This document shows, one piece after another, positions 1 to 8,363 of a stretch of DNA of 64,000 bases (position 1 is its first letter; every line of letters begins with the position of its first letter). A program made the translations under genes and the position numbers. Under the pieces are notes generated by a model that saw only the letters and a list, made by a program, of their open reading frames with translations, was not told where the DNA came from and searched no databases. Source of the stretch: CAIWHR01 sp963717695 (GTDB taxonomy: Bacteria > Pseudomonadota > Gammaproteobacteria > Burkholderiales > Casimicrobiaceae). Where the stretch lies: contig CAVQWR010000001.1 of the NCBI GenBank assembly GCA_963717695.1, positions 248,001 through 312,000 of the forward strand. The letters run 5' to 3'.

Positions 1-115
1 TGTCTGATGGTCCTGTAGGGAGGCAGCCTGCGGCGACGTGCGGCTCGGCGCGCGCTGCGGAAAGCCACTGCGCGGGCAAACACTTTCTGCGCCAGCGCTT
101 GTCAAAGCGCGCACC

Positions 116-1336
116 ATGCGAAGCATTGCTGCCCCGTTGCCTTCCGCTTCGCATGTGGTGCCCGGCTCCAAGCGGCGCGCCGCCCAGCGGCTGCGCGCGC
201 GCGGTGTGGAGCCGCGCGCGGTCCCTCCCGCCTCGACGCCGACCGCCGCGAACGTTCCCGGGCTCGTTTACGTTTCCGACGCAATGCCGGGCATTCGCCG
301 GCTTCGCCGCGGAGGCCGGTTTGCCTATGCCGCCGCCGACGGACGTCCGGTGCGCGATGCCGCCACGCTCGAGAGGATTGCGAGACTCGCGATTCCGCCG
401 GCCTACGAGAAGGTCTGGATCTGCCCCGATCCGAACGGCCACCTCCAGGCGACCGGCCACGACGCCCGCGGCCGCAAGCAATACCGGTATCACCCGCGAT
501 GGCGGGTGTTCCGGGATGCACAGAAGTTCGAGCGGATGCCCGATTTCGCCGAGGCGCTGCCGCGATTGCGGCGCCGGCTGCGAGTCGATCTGGCGCTTCC
601 CGGCCTGCCCCGCGAGAAGGTGCTCGCCGTCCTCGTGAGCCTCCTCGACGCGACCCGCATGAGAATCGGCAATGCCGAATATGCGCGCGACAACGACAGC
701 TACGGACTCACGACGCTGCGCAACCGGCACGTTCGCTTCCTCGCTGCCGGCCGCATCGTGTTCCGCTTCCGCGGCAAGGGCGGTGCCGGCCACGAGATCG
801 CCGTCGACGACAGGCGCCTCGCACGGCTCGTGCGGCGCTGCCACCAGCTGCCCGGACAGCGCCTGTTCCAGTATGTCGACGATGCCGGCGAACGGCGGCC
901 CATCGATTCGGGCCACGTGAATCTCTACCTCAAGGAGGCGATGGGTGCGGAATTCACCGCCAAGGACTTCCGCACCTGGGGTGCAACGCTTCGCGCGGCC
1001 GCGGTGCTGCATGCCGTGGCGGTGCCCGCCAGCGAACGGGCCGTGACCGGGTGCATCGTCGAAGCCGTGAAGACCGTCGCGGCCGAACTCCGCAACACGC
1101 CCGCGGTCTGCCGCAAGAGCTACATCAATCCTCTGGTATTCGACGCGTGGCGGACGGGGGCACTCCATCGCGGCATCGACGAGCGTATCGCAGGCGCCCC
1201 GCGCAAGACGGAGCGGCGCGTCCTCGCCTTCCTGCGCCAGGAGGCGCGACGCCGCGCGCGGAGCACGGCCCCGCGGCGCGGCGAGGAGCGGGCACTGCGA
1301 GACGCTACTGCGCTTCGCGGTGCCGCGGGTTCATGA
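116..1336 (+). CDS. DNA topoisomerase IB (poxvirus-like bacterial type)
   Basis: Relaxes supercoils by transient single-strand cleavage with a 3'-phosphotyrosine link. The protein is about 406 aa. The family landmarks are in order: an N-terminal DNA-binding part with the stretch YRYHPRWRVFRD, then the catalytic core with ATRMRIGN (first Arg), FRGKGG (Lys), KDFRTWGAT (second Arg) and SYINP, whose Tyr at codon 1121-1123 (residue 336) is the nucleophile. The tail is Arg-rich. The start at 116 is chosen because the preceding residues do not resemble the family. A GTG at 38, with a purine-rich stretch about 14 nt before it, would add 26 residues and cannot be excluded. It converges on the DUF6496 gene and the two coding ends overlap by 6 nt. 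Confidence 0.93.
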   Translation: MRSIAAPLPSASHVVPGSKRRAAQRLRARGVEPRAVPPASTPTAANVPGLVYVSDAMPGIRRLRRGGRFAYAAADGRPVRDAATLERIARLAIPPAYEKVWICPDPNGHLQATGHDARGRKQYRYHPRWRVFRDAQKFERMPDFAEALPRLRRRLRVDLALPGLPREKVLAVLVSLLDATRMRIGNAEYARDNDSYGLTTLRNRHVRFLAAGRIVFRFRGKGGAGHEIAVDDRRLARLVRRCHQLPGQRLFQYVDDAGERRPIDSGHVNLYLKEAMGAEFTAKDFRTWGATLRAAAVLHAVAVPASERAVTGCIVEAVKTVAAELRNTPAVCRKSYINPLVFDAWRTGALHRGIDERIAGAPRKTERRVLAFLRQEARRRARSTAPRRGEERALRDATALRGAAGS

Positions 1337-1513
1337 CGATTTCTTCCTGGGGACCTTCGCGCCCGCCTTGCGGGCTTCCGACAAGCCGATCGCGATGGCC
1401 TGCTTGCGGCTCGTCACCTTCTTTCCCGAGCGCCCGCTCTTCAGCGTGCCGTGCTTGCGTTCGTCCATCGCCTTCTTGACCTTCTCCTGCGATTTCTTGC
1501 CGTATTGCGCCAT
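1331..1513 (-). CDS. Small basic DUF6496 family protein
   Basis: A 60-aa, Lys/Arg-rich cytoplasmic protein. The segment HGTLKSGRSGKKVTSRKQA followed by IAIGLSEARKAGAKVP is the signature of the DUF6496 family as I know it. Those proteins are small, very basic and found in many proteobacteria, with no established function; nucleic-acid binding is a guess from charge alone. The start codon is preceded by AGGAGAG at good spacing. The gene stands alone and runs towards the topoisomerase gene. Confidence 0.85.
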   Translation of the reverse strand: MAQYGKKSQEKVKKAMDERKHGTLKSGRSGKKVTSRKQAIAIGLSEARKAGAKVPRKKSS

Positions 1514-1660
1514 CGCTCTCTCCTGATGAGTGTGAAAGAAGTCCGGTCGCGGTCGACCGACCGCTGAGGCAAATCTGCTGGCGATGCGAGTGACGCACCA
1601 TCGGCGTGCGCCGTGTCGGCGCGTCAGCCGAATCCGGCGGCGCCGCCGCTCGGCTTGCGC

Positions 1661-1691
1661 AAAAAAGTGGCGGATGCGAGGGCATCCGCCA
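1661..1691 (-). terminator. Rho-independent terminator of the csbD/psiF-like operon
   Basis: A perfect 10-bp stem (TGGCGGATGC with GCATCCGCCA) and a 4-nt loop, followed on the minus strand by six T. It lies about 70 nt past the stop of the PsiF-repeat gene and matches the direction of that operon. Confidence 0.85.
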
Positions 1692-1762
1692 AATGAGAGG
1701 CCGGGGGAGGGAGGGCCCGCGGACTCAACGCTGTCCCCGGGAGGAGACAGATGGGACTGTTG

Positions 1763-2314
1763 TTATTTGCGGTACTTGGCCTTCGCGCTCGACACGCAGC
1801 TGTCCTTGGCGGCGCCGCTCAGCGCATCGCACTTCTCGATCGCAACCTTGTAATCGGCGTCCATCTTGTCCTCGCGCGCGTCCTGGCGGGCGGCAGCGAT
1901 CTTCTGGTTCGCCTTGGCGTCGGCCTTCGCCTTGGTTTCGGCGGCCTTCGCCTCCTTGATGCAGACATCCTTGTCGTTGCCGTTCTTCGCGTCGCAGCGT
2001 GCCTTCGCCACGTCGTAATCGGCTTCGGCGGCGGCAATGGTGGCTTCGGAGCGCGCCTTCTCGGTGTTCTTGTAGTTCGCTTCGGCTTCGGCCTTCGCCT
2101 TGGTTTCGGCGGCCTTGGCTTCGGCGATGCAGACGTCCTTCGGGTTGCCCGACATGCCGTCGCAGCGTGCGCGCGCGGCCTTGTAATCCGCAGCGGCGCG
2201 GTCCTTCGCGGCGCTGTAGTCGGTCGACGACATCGCCGCCGCAAACGCCAGCGTCGGAACGGCCAGGCCGACGACGGCGCCCTGCAGCAGCCGGTTCATC
2301 GTGAGCTTGTTCAT
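1763..2314 (-). CDS. Exported PsiF-repeat protein with three Cys-paired repeats
   Basis: A 183-aa protein with a signal peptide (hydrophobic LLQGAVVGLAVPTLAFA, likely cleaved after AFA), so periplasmic. The mature part carries three copies of a unit of the type ARCDxxxGNxKDVCIxEAKA, each with two Cys 12 residues apart, separated by Ala/Lys-rich helical linkers such as AAETKAKAEAEANY. This is the PsiF repeat pattern, named after a phosphate-starvation-inducible E. coli protein of unknown function. The six Cys could form one disulfide per repeat. The start follows GGAAAGGAG and its ATG overlaps the csbD stop (ATGA), so translation is probably coupled. The real start is internal to a longer open frame. 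Confidence 0.82.
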   Translation of the reverse strand: MNKLTMNRLLQGAVVGLAVPTLAFAAAMSSTDYSAAKDRAAADYKAARARCDGMSGNPKDVCIAEAKAAETKAKAEAEANYKNTEKARSEATIAAAEADYDVAKARCDAKNGNDKDVCIKEAKAAETKAKADAKANQKIAAARQDAREDKMDADYKVAIEKCDALSGAAKDSCVSSAKAKYRK

Positions 2315-2568
2315 GACGGGCTCCTTTCCGTGCGCTGCGCGATCGTGTCGCCGGCGGCGGGCTTCCACGTCGAATAGCGCTGCTCGAACGTGTTGATCTG
2401 GCGCTCGGCCTCGTCCTTGCCGATGCCGTACGCCTCCTGGATCTTGCCGGCGAGCTGGTCGCGCTTGCCGTTGATGATGTCGAGTTGATCGTCGGTCAGC
2501 TTGCCCCACTGCTCCTTCACGTTGCCCTTGAACTGCTTCCAGTTTCCTTTGACTTGATCCCAGTTCAT
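2311..2568 (-). CDS. CsbD family stress-response protein
   Basis: An 85-aa hydrophilic protein that starts MNWDQVKGNWKQFKG and continues with VKEQWGKLTDDQLDIINGKR, the classic CsbD opening. The C-terminal half contains the usual GKIQEAYGIGKDEAERQI helix. CsbD proteins are general-stress induced (sigma-B in Bacillus) and of unknown mechanism. AGGAG stands 10 nt before the ATG. It is the first gene of a two-gene operon with the PsiF-repeat gene, overlapping it by 4 nt. Confidence 0.92.
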   Translation of the reverse strand: MNWDQVKGNWKQFKGNVKEQWGKLTDDQLDIINGKRDQLAGKIQEAYGIGKDEAERQINTFEQRYSTWKPAAGDTIAQRTERSPS

Positions 2569-2759
2569 CTTGTGTTCTCCTGTGCGCGGATGGAGCGGCG
2601 CTCCATGGCTGCTCATTACTGAGCAGTGCGCATGCCAGTCGAAAAAGTAAGGAGGAACAAGGCGTTGCAAACGCCGCCGCGACGGGATGTTGCAGAAAAT
2701 ACCGCGCGCATCCCCGATTTTTTCATTGCGGCGCGCGGAATCGTCGCCGCGCGCGGCGT

Positions 2760-4034
2760 TCAGCGATCGGCCGGCAGCGTCAGCACCATCGCGAACCCGG
2801 TGGGTCCGCGGCTCACGACGAACGTCCCCCCGAGGTAGGTTGCCGCCTGCTGGAGCACATTCGCTTCATCCGTTTCCTTGGGCGCGAGCCGCAGCGGAAC
2901 ATCCGGATTGTCGGTGAGCGCGACCACGCGCAGGAACACGTTGCCGTGGTCGGTGTTGAAGTGAAGCGTGATCTCGCCGGCGCGCTTGCGCAGCGCCATC
3001 GCCTCGAGCGCCCATTCCGCCGAGCGGCAGATGAGAAAGCTCTTCTCGTGGCTGGTGACGGCATCGGTCTTTTCCATCGTCGCCTTCACGACGGGTCCGC
3101 CGAGGTTCGAATAGGCACTCGCGAGATTGCCGAGCGCGGCGACGACATCGTCATGACCCCGCTGCGCGCGATTGAGCTCGCCCTCCGCCCGCAGATGTTC
3201 ATTGCGCGCGTTCTCCATGGCGCTGACGACGGCCTTGAGACGGTCGGCCTCGGGTGATTCGGCCGGCGTCGTGGCGGCGGCGAGGCGCGTGCGCAGCAGC
3301 GCGTCCTGCAGCAGCGTCGCGACGTGGCCGTCCATGGAAACGGCTTCCTTGCCGACCTCGATTGCATTTGCCGGACCAATGTCGAGCTCGGGCGGCAGCG
3401 ACGCGCCCAAGCGCCGCACGGCGAAGAACAGCAGAACCGCGACCAGTGCGATCACGGCGCTCAGCAGCACGCGGTCGAGTCGCGCCGCGCCTATCCCTGC
3501 ATCCACGCCGTGCCGGTCGCGCGCGACCTCGCTCGTCTCGCGTTCTTCGAGTTGCGCGATCACGGCGCGGATCTGGTCCATGGTCTCCTTGCCCGGACGC
3601 TTCGATTCGACAGGAAAGGACTTGTCCTGCGAGGCGCGGCGCTCCTCCACGGCACTCGCCGAAATCTCGAGGCGCCGCGCCGCGAGCGGCACCAGCTTCT
3701 CGACGAGTGCGAGCTCGGCCGGATCGTCGCGGATGGTGTCGCGCAGTTGCGACATCAGTGCGGGGATGGTCTGGCGCGCGCGCTCATACGTCTCGAGCTC
3801 GGCGGTGTCACCGGTGAGCACGAAGCCGCGCACCGACGTCTCGACGTCGACCAGCGCGTTCTGCAGCGCGCGCAGATCGTTGACGGTGACCGCCGACCGC
3901 GCGCTCGATTGGCCCAGTTGTTCGATCGTGTCGAGCCGCGCGATGCCGATCCACGCCGCCGCGGCCGCGAATGCGATCACGAGCAGCAGCAGCACGTAGG
4001 TCGGCAATAACGGCAGGGAGAGGCGTCGGCGCAT
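2760..4034 (-). CDS. CHASE3-domain membrane receptor with a degenerate ATPase-like C-terminus
   Basis: A 424-aa protein with two membrane helices (about residues 12-32 and 188-206). They flank a periplasmic CHASE3-type four-helix region containing the hallmark DVETSVRGFVLTGD. The cytoplasmic part is a long helix, but I find no His-Glu H-box and no N, G1 or G2 boxes of a working HATPase. The last 130 residues keep only a weak resemblance to an HATPase fold (SAEWALEAMALRKRAGEITL, ending in GGTFVVSRGPTGFAMVLTLP). It may act as a sensor that signals through a partner. The start at 4034 puts the first membrane helix near the N-terminus; an upstream Met would add 45 polar residues. Confidence 0.7.
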   Translation of the reverse strand: MRRRLSLPLLPTYVLLLLVIAFAAAAAWIGIARLDTIEQLGQSSARSAVTVNDLRALQNALVDVETSVRGFVLTGDTAELETYERARQTIPALMSQLRDTIRDDPAELALVEKLVPLAARRLEISASAVEERRASQDKSFPVESKRPGKETMDQIRAVIAQLEERETSEVARDRHGVDAGIGAARLDRVLLSAVIALVAVLLFFAVRRLGASLPPELDIGPANAIEVGKEAVSMDGHVATLLQDALLRTRLAAATTPAESPEADRLKAVVSAMENARNEHLRAEGELNRAQRGHDDVVAALGNLASAYSNLGGPVVKATMEKTDAVTSHEKSFLICRSAEWALEAMALRKRAGEITLHFNTDHGNVFLRVVALTDNPDVPLRLAPKETDEANVLQQAATYLGGTFVVSRGPTGFAMVLTLPADR

Positions 4035-4235
4035 CGCGTGGGTCCCCGGGGACGACGCACGAGCATAATCCGTTTCCGCCTTGGAATCCCGCCTGGCGGC
4101 GGCGCCGCGGTCATCCGGGGGGCGCGGGGTCATGGCAGGAGTCGCCGGGCGGGCATGATCCCGCAGCAATCCGGCGCGTCGGACAAGAGGGCTCGAGCAT
4201 TGTTGTTCCTTGGCGCCTGGCGCGCATTTCCGGCG

Positions 4236-4688
4236 TCAATTCGACTTGAAGCGCACGCGCAGGACGTGCTTGTCGTATTCCGCCTCGGTGGCCATGGTGA
4301 TTTCCTCGCCACCGGCCGCATAGACGCGGCCACCGCTGCGGCGGCACAGATTGCGCTCGTACTGGCACGGACCCATTTCGGGATGGCGCTGGCACAGTTG
4401 CGCGACCTTGGGCGCGAATGCGATCGTCGTCTGGCTGAGGGCTCCGTTGGCTTCGGTGACGCAAACGTATTGCGAGCCTGCCGGAATCACGATGGCCTGC
4501 GTGGGTGCGGCGACACCCGCCGCCGCAGCGGCTTGGGTCGGCGCCGGAGCGGGAGCGACCAACGGCTTGCGTACGACCGCGGCCCCGGCCCGCTCGCCCG
4601 GGGGCGTCACGGGGAGGGGTTCGGGCGCGCTGCAGGCCGTCAATGCGGCCGTCAACAGCACAGCGGTCGTCAGCCGATGCGCGACCAA
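4236..4688 (-). CDS. Putative lipoprotein of unknown function
   Basis: About 150 aa. From a TTG start at 4688 the N-terminus reads as a lipoprotein signal (VAHRLTTAVLLTAALTAC, lipobox LTAC), followed by a Pro/Ala linker and a C-terminal Cys-containing domain (YVCVTEANG, QLCQRHP, CQYERNLC). No family recognised. The frame stays open for about 70 codons further upstream and has an ATG near 4847, but that start would bury the lipobox at residue 51-54, too deep for a signal peptide. The start is therefore an inference. The gene stands alone, with no visible terminator. Confidence 0.55.
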   Translation of the reverse strand: MVAHRLTTAVLLTAALTACSAPEPLPVTPPGERAGAAVVRKPLVAPAPAPTQAAAAAGVAAPTQAIVIPAGSQYVCVTEANGALSQTTIAFAPKVAQLCQRHPEMGPCQYERNLCRRSGGRVYAAGGEEITMATEAEYDKHVLRVRFKSN

Positions 4689-5125
4689 AGGACCCGTTGT
4701 GCCGAAACCGAAGGGCCGCCGTCCGGCGGCGAACACGGCACGATGTGATCGATCCGTGCCATCAGCGTGCCGGACGGCGGAGTCGCTCGCGAAGGCGTCC
4801 TGTTGCCGGAGCGCAGCGCTTACGCGTGGGTCCAATTCGGTCATTTTCGTGTGCGGCTCGCATTGTGTCCCGCTAAGCTCGTAATGTCGCTGCACCGGCA
4901 ACGCCTGCGAGAATGCGGTGCCGCCGCCGCGGCGACCATCGGGACCTGCCGAAAGTCCTGTAAGACATAACCTACGATACGTCGAGATCCCGCAGGATAA
5001 CGCCTTCGTCTTCTCGGAGGGCGGTCCGCTGCCGCCACCAGTCTCAATGGCATGTGGCTTGCTCCGCCAGTCGATGGAAAGTGCGGCTTCCCATGCCGCG
5101 CCTCCGCATCGCGAAGGAGCACATC
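4689..5125. other. 437-bp intergenic region between divergent genes
   Basis: This stretch separates the putative lipoprotein (minus) from the BON lipoprotein (plus). No reading frame in it has a convincing start and family. It contains a locally AT-rich patch near 4965-4990 that could hold the promoter for the BON gene, but I cannot assign -35 and -10 boxes with confidence. Confidence 0.4.
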
Positions 5126-5536
5126 ATGAATATTCAAACACCGATTGCGCTGACACTCGCTGTCGTCGCGATTGCCGTGGTTGGATGCGATCAACGCCAC
5201 TCGGCCGAATCGGCCGGGGCGAAGATCGACCGTGCCTCGACGGACGCCACGCGGACCATCGACCGGGTGGGCAACGACGCGGCCGAGAAGACAAAGGTCG
5301 CGGCGACCCAGGCGGCCGAGGCGCTCGATGACGCGGCCGTCACGACGAAGGTGAAGGCGGCACTGTTCGCGGAGCCGGGACTGAAGACGCTGCAGCTCGG
5401 CGTCGAGACTCGTGACGGTGTGGTGACGCTCACCGGTGCGGTCGACACCCCTGTGCTGCGCCAGCGTGCGGTCGAAATCGCGGGCGCAATGAGCGGCGTG
5501 CATCAGGTCGTCGACAAGCTGGTCGTGAAGTCGTGA
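5126..5536 (+). CDS. BON-domain lipoprotein
   Basis: A 136-aa envelope protein. The N-terminus is a lipoprotein signal ending in VVGC, followed by a helical linker rich in Ala, Asp and Thr. The C-terminal 65 residues are a BON domain: DDAAVTTKVKAALFAEPGLK, then a beta region with GVVTLTGAVDTPVLRQRA and the closing GVHQVVDKLVV. BON domains (OsmY, and DolP in E. coli) bind phospholipid or protect the envelope under osmotic stress. GAAGGAG precedes the ATG by 7 nt. The gene probably has its own promoter. Confidence 0.87.
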   Translation: MNIQTPIALTLAVVAIAVVGCDQRHSAESAGAKIDRASTDATRTIDRVGNDAAEKTKVAATQAAEALDDAAVTTKVKAALFAEPGLKTLQLGVETRDGVVTLTGAVDTPVLRQRAVEIAGAMSGVHQVVDKLVVKS

Positions 5537-5781
5537 GCGTCCGCGTCGCGCGCGATTTCAAGTCGCGCCGTCGGCTGTAATTCCTGCCACCGCGCGAAAC
5601 TATTACACGTGGCGCCGAACATCGGGCGCAGCGCGCGGGCTCACTTCTCCAGTGCATTCATGCCGGCGCACGCGCGGGCGCGCGTGGCATGGCGCTTGCT
5701 GATTGTGCAAGGCCCGACGGTCTAATGCGGCCGAGCGACACGAACGACGAAGTCTCCTCAATCCGACAAAAGGAAACGAAA

Positions 5782-5931
5782 ATGATCTCGAAACTGATGC
5801 TGGTACTGGTGGCCCTGTCGATCGGCGCAATTCCGCTCGCCGGCTGCAACACGGTGCAGGGCGCGGGCAAGGACATCCAGAAGGGTGGCGAGAAGGTTCA
5901 GGACGAAGCGAAGGAGCACAAGACGTATTGA
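5782..5931 (+). CDS. Entericidin EcnA/EcnB family small lipoprotein
   Basis: A 49-aa lipoprotein. The signal MISKLMLVLVALSIGAIPLAGC ends in lipobox LAGC and is followed by the canonical entericidin body NTVQGAGKDIQKGGEKVQD. In E. coli the EcnA/EcnB pair is an antidote/toxin pair under stationary-phase control; here only one copy exists and most such singletons have no proven role. AAAGGAAA precedes the ATG. The 245 nt before it have no supported gene. Confidence 0.92.
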   Translation: MISKLMLVLVALSIGAIPLAGCNTVQGAGKDIQKGGEKVQDEAKEHKTY

Positions 5932-6034
5932 CGTCTTCGCTGGTCCGGCCCGCCGGCCGCTCGTCGCGCGCGCAAGCCGCGGCGACTGACGTCACGGCAC
6001 CGAAACGATGCACGCCAGGATGGCTCGGGACCAC

Positions 6035-7672
6035 ATGTCCGATGTGATTGACCGATCGCCTGTCGGGAGGGTGTCGTGCTGGTCGGCGTGGGCCCGAGAC
6101 TGTCGGGTCGCGGGCGCGGTGGCGCTCCTGGCGCTGGCCGCCGGGTGCGCGTCGCTGCCGCCCGGCATGGACGGCCCGAAGTCGGTTTCCACTGCCTTCG
6201 CGCACCCCGAGACCACGGCGCTTGGCAAGCAGGTCGCCGCGCGCGCCAGGGCGCATCCGGGGCTGTCCGGGTTTCTGCTCGTCACCGACGGCGCGACGAG
6301 CTTCGCGCTGCATCAGGAGATCGCGGCGCGCGCGACGCGCACGCTCGACGTCCAGTACTTCCTGTTGCAGCAGGACGACACCGGCAAGCTGCTGCTGGAA
6401 TCGCTCCTCGAAGCGGCCGATCGCGGTGTGCACGTGCGATTACTGATCGACGACGCGCAGGCGTTCGACGCCGGCTCCGCGATCCGGCCGCTGGCCGCGC
6501 ACCCCAACATCGAGATCCGCATCTTCAATCCGTTCGTGGTGCGCCGCGAGCTCACCGTGCTGCGCTGGGCCGAGTTCATCGTGGCCAACCAGCGCCTCAA
6601 CTACCGGATGCACAACAAGCTCTTCATCGGCGACAACGCGATCGCCGTCACGGGCGGGCGCAACATCGGCGACGAATACTTCCAGGCGAGCACGGTTCTC
6701 AATTTCGGCGACTTCGATCTCGTAGTCGCGGGACCGACGGTGCAGATGCTGTCGAAGAGCTTCGATGCCTACTGGAACGACAAGCTCGCGGTTCCGGTCG
6801 AAACGCTGCCGCTCGGCAAGCCGTCGGCGGCAGAACTGCAGGACTGCCGCGAGAAGCTCGCCGCGCACAAGGCGAGGATGGCGGCGTCCGACTACGTGCG
6901 CGCGCTGCCGGCGCGCGACGTACTCGGGGACGTGCTGTCGGGTACGAAGCCGCTGGTCTGGGCGAAGGCGACGCTCGCCTACGATCCGCCCGACAAGGCG
7001 CAGGCCGAGCGCGATGGACAGGAATCGCGGCTGATGTGGCAGCGCGTCGCCGAAGCCGTCGAGGGCGCGCAGCGCGAGCTCATCATCGTGACGCCATATC
7101 TCGTGCCCGGCGACGCGGAGCTTGCGCTGATCCGGCGCCTGCGCGAGCGCGGGGTGCGGGTGCGCGTGCTCACCAATTCGCTCGCGTCGACCGACATGCC
7201 GATCGTGCACGCCGGTTACCTCCGCTACCGCGTTCCGTTGCTCGAATCCGGGTGCGAGCTCTTCGAGGTGCGAACGGTGCCCGGTCAGCCCGAGGCCCAC
7301 GGTCTCGTAAAGTCCGGCGCCTCCGGCCAGTTCGGCCTGCACGCCAAGGTGTTCGTGATCGACCGGCAGCGCGTGTTCGTCGGCTCGATGAACTTCGACC
7401 AGCGCTCGTTCGACATCAACACGGAAATCGGCCTCATCATCGACAGTCCGCAGATCGCCGCGGACATCACCGCGCGGTTCGAGGCGATCGCGCAGCCGGC
7501 GAACAGCTACAAGCTCGTGCTGGACCGTACCGGCGGCAGCAGCGGCACGATCGAGTGGGTGACCGAGGTCGACGGCAAGACGGTCCGCTTCGACGCGGAG
7601 CCCGACGTCGACGGCGGCAAGCTCGCGCTGGTCGACATGCTGTCGCTGCTGCCTCTCGAGCGGCTTCTTTGA
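6035..7672 (+). CDS. Phospholipase D-family lipoprotein, ClsC-like cardiolipin synthase
   Basis: A protein of about 545 aa with two HKD active-site motifs, MHNKLFIGD (His about residue 193) and LHAKVFVID (His about residue 436). Each is followed by the expected Gly/Ser-Asn segment (GGRNIGDEYF and GSMNFDQRS). The spacing and the FNPF/VANQRLNYRMHNK region match the ClsC (YmdC) branch, which makes cardiolipin from two phospholipids. The N-terminus has a hydrophobic stretch ending in lipobox LAAGC (Cys about residue 38), suggesting membrane anchoring; E. coli ClsC lacks this. Starts at 6008 and 6020 are also in frame. Two nearby Met codons make the exact start uncertain. Confidence 0.85.
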   Translation: MSDVIDRSPVGRVSCWSAWARDCRVAGAVALLALAAGCASLPPGMDGPKSVSTAFAHPETTALGKQVAARARAHPGLSGFLLVTDGATSFALHQEIAARATRTLDVQYFLLQQDDTGKLLLESLLEAADRGVHVRLLIDDAQAFDAGSAIRPLAAHPNIEIRIFNPFVVRRELTVLRWAEFIVANQRLNYRMHNKLFIGDNAIAVTGGRNIGDEYFQASTVLNFGDFDLVVAGPTVQMLSKSFDAYWNDKLAVPVETLPLGKPSAAELQDCREKLAAHKARMAASDYVRALPARDVLGDVLSGTKPLVWAKATLAYDPPDKAQAERDGQESRLMWQRVAEAVEGAQRELIIVTPYLVPGDAELALIRRLRERGVRVRVLTNSLASTDMPIVHAGYLRYRVPLLESGCELFEVRTVPGQPEAHGLVKSGASGQFGLHAKVFVIDRQRVFVGSMNFDQRSFDINTEIGLIIDSPQIAADITARFEAIAQPANSYKLVLDRTGGSSGTIEWVTEVDGKTVRFDAEPDVDGGKLALVDMLSLLPLERLL

Positions 7673-7687
7673 GACTGGAGGATAGCG

Positions 7688-8209
7688 ATGAAAACCCCCG
7701 CGAGCATTGCCCGTCATCCGATCCACCCGATGCTGATCGTCATTCCGATCGGGCTCTGGATCTTTTCCCTGGTCGCCGACATCGTCGTCCACGTGTCGAG
7801 CGACGAGACCGTGCAGACGCTCTGGTTCACGCTCGCCTACTACACGATGGCGGGCGGCCTCGTCGGCGCGCTGCTCGCCGCAGTTCCCGGCCTGATCGAC
7901 TTCCTGTCGATGTCGCCGGGACGGATCAGGAAGCTCGCGACGATGCACATGGCGCTCAACCTGACCGTGGTCGTGCTCTACGCGGTCAATCTCTGGCTGC
8001 GCACGACGTCTCCACCGAGCGCCGACCTCGGATTCGCATTGTCGCTCCTCGCGGTCGTGCTGCTCGGCTTCTCGGGATGGATCGGCGGCGAAATGGTGCA
8101 CGTGCACGGCGTCGGCGTCAGCGCCCCGGTGGCCGACGTGGCCGAGCCAGGCCCACGCGTTGAAAGGGAGCGCGGCGGCAGGACCGGCTCGCGGCTCGGC
8201 TCCGCGTGA
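7688..8209 (+). CDS. DUF2231 family membrane protein
   Basis: A 173-aa protein opening with KTPASIARHPIHPMLIVIPIG, the DUF2231 signature (paired His-Pro near the N-terminus), followed by four predicted membrane helices and a short charged tail. Function of the family is unknown; members often sit near redox or metal genes. GGAG lies 8 nt before the ATG, and the gene starts 15 nt after the phospholipase D gene, so the two are probably cotranscribed. Confidence 0.87.
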   Translation: MKTPASIARHPIHPMLIVIPIGLWIFSLVADIVVHVSSDETVQTLWFTLAYYTMAGGLVGALLAAVPGLIDFLSMSPGRIRKLATMHMALNLTVVVLYAVNLWLRTTSPPSADLGFALSLLAVVLLGFSGWIGGEMVHVHGVGVSAPVADVAEPGPRVERERGGRTGSRLGSA

Positions 8210-8363
8210 CGGAGCATCGGTTGCGCCGGGAGACCGCGCCGCCGCGCTGGCGGCACCGCAACGCGCGCTGGCGGGCTCCCCGGCCGATGCGGACGTCCCG
8301 CGCGGCTACCGCGAACACCCGCGCGCCGTCTGCCGCGCCGGGCGAATCGCAGGGTGGGAAGGA

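Noticed and set aside
5782..5931. Entericidin toxin-antidote pair
   Set aside because: Only one entericidin-like gene is present and the surrounding region has no second small lipoprotein, so no pair can be claimed.
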